From: Symbiodinium natans
Lineage: Eukaryota > Sar > Dinophyceae > Suessiales > Symbiodiniaceae
Direction of reading: 5' to 3'
DNA length: 10,898 nt
Assembly: GCA_905221605.1 (NCBI GenBank)
Contig: CAJNDS010000236.1
Location: 1,024,992-1,035,889, forward strand
The notes under the pieces were generated by a model. It was not told the origin of the DNA. It saw only the letters and a list, made by a program, of their open reading frames with translations, and did no database searches. The translations under genes and the position numbers were made by a program. Of the stretch, positions 1 to 9,100 are shown piece after piece (position 1 is the first letter of the stretch; each line of letters starts with the position of its first letter).

Positions 1-90
1 TTCAACCCCAAACCCCAAACCCTAAACCCCAAACCCTAAACCCCAAGCCCCAAACCCCAAACCCTAAACCCTAAACCCTAAACCCCAAAC
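1..90. repeat. CCCTAAA/CCCCAAA array at left edge
   Basis: Mixed CCCTAAA and CCCCAAA units. In transcript sense this is the start of the intron after exon 24 and begins GTTTGGGG. Confidence 0.9.
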
Positions 91-142
91 CCGGCATTGA
101 AGGAACCCCCACGAAAAGCTGCTCCGTGCTACGAGGCACAGC
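91..142 (-). CDS. Exon 24, last exon in the window
   Basis: It encodes AVPRSTEQLFVGVPSMP plus one base. The donor is GTTTGG at 90-89, in the repeat block that reaches the window edge. Three acceptors are possible (before 153, 142 and 128), corresponding to phases 1, 0 and 2, so the junction with exon 23 is unresolved. The gene continues beyond the left edge. Confidence 0.48.
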
Positions 143-3100
143 CTCCATAACTTCTCACGCAAGTCTTAAAGGGTTACTCGCGCACCGGAGCTCTATTCGC
201 ACCGGCAAGGCCCACCGAGGGTTTAGGGTTTAGGGTTCAGGGTTTATGGTTTAGGGTTTAAGGTTTAGGCAAGGCCCACCGAGGGTTTAGGGTTTAGGGT
301 TTAGGGTTTAGGGTTTAGGGTTTAGGGTTTAGGGTTTAGGGTTTAGGGTTTAGGGGTGGGAGGATCGAACTGCGCATCAGGCCCCTCAGGTCCGCGCGTT
401 GCCCTCTTCCACGGCGTTGTCGCCCATCTCGCGGTACGTGAACCTTGGTGGCAGGTGGAGGATGCCAAGGGCTTAAGCGTTCAGGGTTGCTCCCCTAAAC
501 CCTAAACCCCTAAACCCCTAAACCCCTAAACCCCTAAACCCCTAAACCCCTAAACCCCTAAACCCCTAAACCCCTAAACCCCATAAACCCCTAAACCCCT
601 AAACCCCTAAACCCCTTTAAGCCCCTAAACCCTAAAAGGATGCCAAGGACTTGGGGTTTCCGGCATTGGTGGTATCTTCTATAAAACCCAGAGTAATTCA
701 AAAAGGTGAAAAATAAGTAGCAGAATAGCAGCAAAAAAGGTACCCTGAAAAGGTAAAAAAAAGGTACCGGGCCGCCCTCACGTACCGGGGCCGCCCTCAC
801 CTTTCTTGTACCTGCTGCGGTCACTTTTGTTTAGGTTTGGCCAGACGGGATCTGCCAGGTGGGAATCCTGGCTTTTACCTGGGAAAAGGTTTAACAATAT
901 GGGTCAAACATATGGGTCAAAACGAGAAAAAAAGAAAAAGGTAAAATCATGTAAAGCAAAGGTAAAAACATGGTAGAAAAAGGTAACACAAAGGCAAAAA
1001 AGGTGAGGGCGGCCCTCTATTTTCTTACCTTTTCAGGATACCTTGTTTCTACCTCTTGTTTACCTTCTGAAATATTTTCTTGAGGATAGAAGAACACCAA
1101 CTACCTGTTCACAACCCTAAACCCTAAACCCTAAACCCTAGACCCTAGACCCTAAACCCTAAACTCCAAACCTCCCCAGCGCGGGCCAAGGAGCTGCGTG
1201 TTGGAGACGGCCAGCACCTTGCCGCCGATCACAGGCCTTGCCGCTGCGGGGCGCGCAGACTTCGAAGGGTTTAGGGTTTAGGGTTTAGGGTTTAGGGTTT
1301 AGGGTTTAGGGTTTAGGGTTTAGGGTTTAGGGTTTAGGGTTTAGGGTTTAGGGTTTAGGGTTTAGGTTGTAGGGTTTAGGGTTTGGGGTCTAGGGTTTAG
1401 GGTTTTCTATATATATATATGCCAAACCCACTGAAGCTGCATTTAATAAACTACTATTGCCTAAGAACCACCAAAAAAGATGATCAGCCCTATACTACCC
1501 TTATAAGGAAGAGTATGTCTCATTTTCGGGATGGTTCTAAAGCGAACAGGTGATTATCTGGCATCCAATTCTCAAAAACACAGAAAACCATTGAAGTCGA
1601 CGTTGCTACTTTCGACTTCTACAGCTCCACCGTGCTAAGGCTGATCGTCAATCCCTTGTACTGTCGGCAACCATGGCGTGCGCACTACTCCAAAAAACCT
1701 TACTCCTGAGTAATAAACCCCTGGAACCCTAGACCCTAGACCCAAAACCCAGAACCCCAAGCCCTAAACCCGAACCCTAAACCCCAAACCCCAAACCCAA
1801 CTCCCAGGAGTCGCGCAGTCGGATCGTGGAGTACTTGAAGCCGTAGAGCGTGATCAGTGCCTGGCTTCTTAAAGTTTTAGAGTTTAGGGTCAAGGGTTTG
1901 GTGCTTAGGGTCTTGGGTTTAGGGATTAGGGTTTAGGGCTACTTGTGTTCCTTTTGGCTCCTTCAACTCTCAGGAATACCATACCTTGACCTCCAAGTTG
2001 CTCATCAAGGTCTTTGGGCTTTTAAGGTGTGGGGGGGGGTGGGGGAGGGGGGCCGGGTTTACATCTCTGGGCAAACTCCGATCTCGACTGCCCCCATGCA
2101 CCGAAAAACTGCAGCAAGATAAAACAAAAACCCAGGCCCTAAACCCTAAGCCCTAAATCCTAAACCTCGCCAGGGGCACCCGGTGCATGAATGGCTGGGC
2201 TTCCGTTCCGATCTCCATGGTTCCACCCTGCGGCACAATGCGGGGCTGCGCGCAAACACGCCGAACCCTTCACTACTCGGCCGCATATGAAGCAGGGTAT
2301 AAATTTCTCCAAAAGGACACCCGGTACATACGCTCACCAATATTCAAAAGCAACCTTATATACACTCACCAATAACAGCAATATAAACCCTGCTTCATTA
2401 ACCCCTTATACCCTAAACCCTAAACCCTAAACCCTAAACCCTAAACCCCAAACTAAACCCTAGCTCTTGGGCTGCAGCACACTCCAGAAGCCGCATTCCC
2501 CAAGCCTAATTTGGGGTTCATTCAAGGGGAATGTCCGCTTCATGCCTAAACCCTAAACCCTAAACCCTAAACCCTAAACCCTAAACCCTAAACCCTAAAC
2601 CCTAAGCCCTAAACCCCGCGGCCGGCCTTCACCCAGATGTACGTGGCCTGGAGGTGAATGTCCTTGTTGTCAAAGACCAACACACCTGCGATCTTCACAC
2701 GTGCCCCTTAGGGCCTTAGGGCCAGGGCTCAGGGTTCAGGGTTCAGGGTTCAGGGTTGAGGGTTGAGGGTTAAGGGTCTAGGGTTTAGGGTTTACTGTAG
2801 GGTTCAGGGTTTAGGGCCAGGCCTCAGGGGGCTTAGGGGGCTTATGGGGTTTAGGGGGGTTTAGGGGGTTTAGGGTCTGCAGCCGCTTCCGCTGGCAAGG
2901 GATGAGATGTTTGAGCTCATGAAGCCCTAAACCTCAAAATAAGCTCCACCTGGGTTGAGGGTTTAGGGTTTAGGGTTTAATTAGGGTTTATGGTTTGGGG
3001 CAACAACGGCTAAACCCTATAAACCTCATCCAGCACGGGCCTAATCACAAAGAGTTGGCAATAGTTCCCGGGATCCTATCCCCTTATACTTATCTCTACC

Positions 3101-6100
3101 CAACAGATCCCTTCTAGTCAAGGAGGCCCCGATATCACAGTAGACAGATTTGCTAAGGACAACTCCTAATAAAGAAACGCCTATAAAACCGCATAAAGCC
3201 CTCCATGGAGCCCCAAAACCAGAAAGCCACCAGGTAAACTAGCCCTCATAAACCCTAAACCCTGGGCCCGAGGCCCTAAACCCTAAACCCTAAACCCTAA
3301 ACCCTAAACCCTAAACTCTAAACCCTAAACCCTAAACCCTAAACCCTAAACCCTACACCCTACACCCCACCCTCCCCGGCCTTCCACGCTGAGCATCAGC
3401 AGCTTCGGCGTGTCTTCATCCTGGGAGCTTTTGGTCTTCGGGATCTCGGGAGTTTCTGGAGTTTAGGGAGTTTAGGGAAATTTATGGGGGTTTTAGGGGA
3501 ATTTATAGAGTTTAGGGAGTTCAGGGAAATTTATGGGGGTTTAGGGAAATTATAGAGTTTCGGGAGTTTAGGGATTTTATAGAGTTTAGGGAGTTTATAG
3601 AGTTTAGGGAGTTTAGGGCTGTAGCCTAGACCCAAGACGAACCGAGGAATAAACAGGGCGCCCTTTTTGGGTTAAAGGGGTTTAATCCTTTGCACACTCC
3701 AGTTTGAGGACTAACTATTACGCCCGGCAAACTCGAGTGCAGCAAGACCGATCTATGCCATTATGCAAGATACAAGTACCTAGGCGCCCGAACTACCGCA
3801 ATGTATGCTCTGTTTTTCGGGGACAGGCCATTCTTCCTGATACCTTGAAAATTCACGGGTTCAAGTAAGTATCCCTCAACAAGCCCGAAGCACTAGGATG
3901 CAAGAGGCAAGGCAACCGGAAAGCCAACTTGGGATAGCGTTTGGGGTTTGGGGTTTAGGGTGCTTGTGTGCTATGAAGAATACTACGATCTTGCCTTGCG
4001 GGTGGGCGACCTACATAGCGCCTGATCCGAATCTCGATGGCACGTTAGGGTTCGGTGCTTGGAGACATTAAGGAATTCAGGAGTGAGGGTGAGCTGACAT
4101 CACTTAGGACCACATACCACAAGCCCACGACTGACCGCCCAGAAGATCCACGCCTGACGGATTGGCACCTGGTAGCCCTAGGACCTACACCCCCAAACTC
4201 CAACCCTAGAATTACCCCAAAGCACTTGGGGCTCGTGCCAGGAGGATGGCTTGGCCTGTTGGAATGATCACCAGGGCATCGTCCAATGGAGGCTCCTGCT
4301 TAGCTCTGGCGCTTTGGGTTAGGGTTTAGGGCGTAGGTTTTTGGAGTTTAGGGTTTAGGGTTTTGGGTATGGGGGCTGGTTCTGTATCTGTCTGCTTCTT
4401 GCTCTCGTGCCCACAAAAATAGGGCTGTCCACCTACTATACCTACTGTTCGATTAAGAACCCCCAAAAAGGTACAAGAATAATCCCTACACTGCCCTCAT
4501 AGGTAAGTTTGTTTTGTTGTCTTTAGGGGTTCTTAAGCAAATAGTAGATACTGAAATCTGCAGAGCTCAGCCGCTTTTGGAGCACCGCCCACGTCCCTGC
4601 CTGGTTCGCCCAGGTGTCGAGCAAGGACCACCGATCCAGGTAGCGCCAACCTCTCAGATAAGGCTGCAAAGGCTAAACGCTAAGGGGAACCCAAGTGAGC
4701 CGGGCGGAGGGGCGGGCTAAACCCTAAACCTTAAGTACCAAGCCCCCAGACTGTCACCACCAAGTGAAAGCTTGCTACTATCGACGATATGTATTTATAT
4801 ATATATATATATGGATAGATATGTGTAGAGAGGTAGAGAGAGAGAGAGAGCGCGGACGCACCGAAATTCTTGTAGAGATCCACTCCTCCCTTCTCCCCCA
4901 AGCACGAGAAAGCCCAAGGTACACGTCCCAAAAACCTGAGCCCTGAAGCCCCAAACCTTAAGCAGTAAAACCGCGAAAAACCCCTGAAACCCTGCACCAT
5001 GGCATGCTATCAAACAAAGCTTCAACGACTCTACCCTACAAAACCCCCAAAACTTGAGACCCCAAACCCCCACACCGCAACCTGCCCCCCTAAACCCTGA
5101 ACCCTGAACCCTAAACCCTAAACCCTAAACCCTAAACCCGAAACCCTAAACCCTAAACCAACATCTGTGGCCCCTGGCGGGTGTTCGGGGCCACCCAAGC
5201 GCTGCCAGCACCTTGCAAGGGAGTCTTAATTGGGGGTTTAGGGTTTAAGGTTTAGGGTTTAGGGTTTAGGGTTTAGGGTTCCAGGGTCCAGGGTCCAGGG
5301 TCCAGGGTCCAGGGTTTAGGGTTTAGGGTTTAGGGTTTAGAGTTTAGAGTTGATGGTTACGAGGCCCTGAAGATGTAGGGACAGGCTTGCGAGCTCGGGG
5401 GTCTACGGGTACAGGATTTAGGGCTCAGTCCTACCAATAAGGATGCAATCCTTTTTGCTATAGATGCTATAGACCATCATGGTGGCCCCTTGGGTTTAGC
5501 TTCAGGGTGTAGGGTTTACCAGATTTTTTGCGAAACTCCCCACTAAGGAGTCTCTTACGAACTCGGAATCCTGCATGGCATACCTGCTCCGGACCCTTCG
5601 CAAGCGCTGACCCTTCACAAGCCCTGCGGCACCCTAAACCCTAAACCCTAAACCCTAAACCCTAAACCCTAAACCCTGAAAAGCCCTCATATATGCCCTA
5701 ACCCCACTCCCCAAAAAAACCCTCGGCGTGAGGATAATGAGCTTCTTGGTAGCCCAGGAAACATATTAAAATAAGGGCACCCGTTTTGTACCACTGGGCT
5801 ACCAAACCCCAAACCCTAAACCCTAAACCCTAAACCCTAAACCCAGGCTTGAGCCAAGTAGGGTTTAAGACCAAAACTGTGTGAACCCTTGCAGGGCTGG
5901 TAGCCCCAAACCCTAAACCCTAAACCCTAAACCCTAAAACCCTAAACCCTAAACCCTAAACCCTAAACCCCCAAACCTAGCAAGAAAAAAGGGTGCCCCC
6001 TTTTTGGCTAACGGGACTTAGACAGTAAGAAAAGGGAATAAGGGCCCTACTCTGGGTCCTCGTAGCCCTGAACCCTGAACCCTAAACCCTAAACCCTAAA

Positions 6101-9100
6101 CCCTAAACCCTAAACAGCAGCGTTGAAGGGCCGGGGGGGGCGGGGGGGGTGGCCTGAAACGAAGAGCTTCACGCTGGGTGGGAAGATGCCACGATTTCGA
6201 GGAGTCGTGACCTGGAAGCGTGAAAAGTGGAGGAGCTCTGCGGGGCCCTTGAATCTTGAGGTGTCTAGGGCTCCCAAGGGCTTCGAGTTGCTTTGGGTTT
6301 AGGGTTTAGGGTTTAGGGTTTAGGGTTTAGGGTTTAGGGTTTAGGGTTTAGGGTTTAGGGTTTAGGGTTTAGGGTTTAGGGTTTAGGGTTTAGGGTTTAG
6401 GGAATGTAGGGCTACCTGGGATTGAAAACCAACCCGCCCGTGCGCCGCGCAAAGAACCCTAAGCCTCACCCTAAACCCTAAACCCTCAACCCTAAACCCT
6501 AAACTCCTAAGCCCTAAGCCTAAGCCCTAGGCCCTAGGCCCTGAGCCCTGTGGAAGCCTTGAACCCTAAACTCTGAAAACTGAGAAAAGGGCCTGCAGCA
6601 CGCCACCGGTTCGTCCTAGACCCGTCAACCGTAAATCCTCCGCCCCCAGCCTAACTAGGATGGCCCCTTAAACCATCTGAACAAATTTGTTTTTAGGGTT
6701 TAGGGTTTAGGGTTCAGGGTTTAGGGCTTAGGGTTTAAAATATCTTGAGTCCATTGGTCAACGGCAAGTCCTCCACCCCCAGCCTAGCTAGGCTGGCCCC
6801 TTAAACCATCTGAACAAATATTTCGGAAAACATGGTCCTCCCAAGTCCAGCGAGGGAAAATTCACAATCCCAAGGCTACCTCCAAAACGCTACACCCTAA
6901 ACCCTAAACCCTAAAACCCTGAATGAAACGAAAAGACCCATTGAATCCCAGCGAGCTCCATGTGGCACGCATGAGGAGCGATGTCGGGGGCCCCGCACAT
7001 TTCACAAAGGTGGGAGCCACCTGGCCGGTTCAGGGTTTGGGGTCTAGGGTTTGGGGTTCGGGGTTTAGGGTTTAGGGTTTGGGGTTTAGGGTTTAGGGAT
7101 TAGGGGGAACCCTAGAGGATGTACCCCCTAAGAGGTTTCCCCTAATATACTCCTAATATGGCCCTTATCTACTATTTTGTAAAGAACCCCCGAAAAATTT
7201 GCACCAAATATACCGTAAAGGCAATGCAGGGATTATTATTTTAGTTTTTTTTTTTTGGGGGGGGGGGGGGGGGGGAAATTATGCAAACAGTACCCGAGGG
7301 TGCAACCTGAGGCGTCCAAGGAGAGTCCCTTGCCTCGCCTCCAGCTACTTCCAAGTTCTGGGAGGCCTGATTGGGTAGTCTCAATGGGGTTGGGGTTAGG
7401 TTAGGGTTTAGGTTAGGGTTTAGGGTTAGGGTTAGGTTTAGGGTTTGGGGTTTAGGGTTTAGGGTTTTAGGGTTTAGGGTTAGAGGGTTTAGGGTTTAGG
7501 GTTTAGGGTTTAGGGTTAGGGTTTTTTGGGTTTAGGTTTTAGGGTTTAGGGTTTAGGGTTTAGGGTTTAGGGTTTAGGGTTTAGGGTTTAGGGTTTAGGG
7601 TTTAGGGTTTAGGGTTTAGGGTTTAGGGTTTAGGACTACCCAATTGCAGCTCACAGCGTGAACAGAGTCAAGGACGGTGGGGTTCCCTTGGTCGAAGGCT
7701 GAACGGCTTAGGCTTTGTGGCTCGAGGCCTAAAATGCATCAAACCCTAATTAAGCCCTACACCCCAAACCCTAAACCCTATACCCCAAACCGTAAACCCC
7801 AGCTAGGGTTGGCCCCGGATTCCTGGAAAACGTTTCGAACGACCACAATCGGGATCTGAACAGGCGCGTAAGGGTCTTTAGGCTTCTGGAGGGGGGGGGG
7901 GGGGGTCCCGCCCTTAGACCCCTTAGGACAACTACCCTTGTGGTTTAGGGTTTAGGGCTTAGGGCTTAGGGCTCAGGGCTTAGGGCTCAGGGTTTAGGGG
8001 TTAGGGTTTAGGGTTTAGGGTACAAAAGGCCTCCATCACCAGGCACTCGTAGCCGTTGAACTCCACAAACACAGGCGCCTCGCTAGTCTAAAAAGATCCC
8101 GGACACAAGGTTCTCAAGTAAGCTAGGATGAACAGAAGCCGTCTTTACTACGGGGCTTCTATAGAAGGCAGCCTAACCCTAAACCCTCAACCCTAAACCC
8201 TGGAAAGGAAAACAGTGCACTTGGGGTCCTAGCAAAGACCACTCCGCCAAAACCCGGCCAGAAGCAAAAAACCCTGCACCCTACCCCACCCCCCCCCCCA
8301 CCCAAGGGGAAAGGGTTTCGAGTCTTGAGTTTATGGTGTAGGGGAGAATTCCTCAAGTCCTCCGCCTTATAGCCCTATAGGCCCATATGGGTTTGTATGC
8401 TAATGGGGAGGCGCGTGACACGTGTTGGGGTCGGGGTATGTTTCGCGGGTATGTTTCGGGGTATGTTTCGGGGTATGTTTCGGGGGTATGTTTCGGGTAT
8501 GTTTCGCGGCATCAGGAGCTAATTTACCTGCAATTTCGGGGGTATGTTACGGGGAATGTTTCGGGGGTATGTTTCGGGGTATGTTACGGGGTATGTTTCG
8601 CGGGTGTGCAACCCGTGTGCCATTCTTAAACCTGAGCCCCCCAAAAAATCACAAACCCATATAATCGTTCAAGCCTCAAGCCCTCAAATCCAGAACCGAG
8701 CTCAACCCTTGACCCCAAACCCACAAACCCTTAAGGTTTAGGGTTTCAACTTAACCCCCAAACCTAAACCCTGTAGAGTTTAGGGTTCTAGTCTTACTTA
8801 GCCCATCACCAAGAAGGTCCACCTACCGGTGGGTTCCTTAGTATGTAGAAATGGGACCCTAAACCCCAAACCCTATACCCTAAACCCCAAAACCCTAAAC
8901 CTCTAAACCCTAAATCCCTAAACTCTTCAAACCCTAAACCCCAAACCCTAGACCCCAAAGGGCCCCCTCCAAAACCGGGGCCCCTTGCGCTCTCATTCTC
9001 GGCTTCCACTCCATCGGCCTGGTGGGACTTGTGAGAGAGGGGTTTTTGAGGGGGGGTTTAGGGGTTAGGGGTTAGGGTTTAGGGTGTAAGTTAGGGTTTA

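Larger units (their letters stand above)
472..1171 (-). other. Intron between exons 22 and 23
   Basis: It holds an array of the 8-base variant CCCCTAAA (493-639), an A-rich part with recurring AAAAGGTAA words (640-1110) that includes an inverted repeat (737-800 with 998-1043), and a CCCTAAA array (1112-1170). No coding signal is seen in the A-rich part. Confidence 0.6.
1237..1801 (-). other. Intron between exons 21 and 22
   Basis: It contains the TTTAGGG array, a short (AT)n run near 1407-1420, an inverted-repeat element (1451-1550), an uninformative island (1551-1720) and a degenerate CCCTAGA/CCCCAAA block (1723-1800). Confidence 0.6.

Noticed and set aside
1983-2017. Possible short exon PKTLMSNLEVK or PKDLDEQLGGQ
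   Set aside because: Exons 20 and 21 already join in phase 0 and give the G8 pattern PF-x-x-x-A-x-ITL-x-G without it.
2476-2530. Open minus-strand frame with GLGECGFW
   Set aside because: Its phase does not fit exons 19 and 20, and it is short and repeat-adjacent.
3100-3152. Possible exon KSVYCDIGASLTRRDLLG
   Set aside because: The phases can be made to fit, but it would insert about 25 residues between SVEG and VLVFD, which are adjacent in G8 domains.
3771-3892. Possible exon CFGLVEGYLLEPVNFQ with good splice signals
   Set aside because: Using it requires an early donor in exon 17 that removes the conserved IPTG part of the G8 domain.
4055-4267. Plus-strand 70-codon frame with start codon
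   Set aside because: No family resemblance. It overlaps exon 17 on the opposite strand and runs into repeat-like sequence.
4795-5073. Two overlapping minus-strand frames containing GFLVLGGEGRSGS and GEKGGVDLYKNFG
   Set aside because: They run through (AT)n and (GA)n tracts and repeat-derived sequence, and neither phase fits exons 15 and 16, which join directly.
8387-8664. Plus-strand open frames rich in GYVSGYVSG and CFGVCFG
   Set aside because: They are translations of the minisatellite in different frames; several frames are open at once and none has a domain.
8806-9009. Minus-strand frame rich in GLGFRGLG
   Set aside because: This is the ordinary translation of degenerate TTTAGGG repeats, not a protein.
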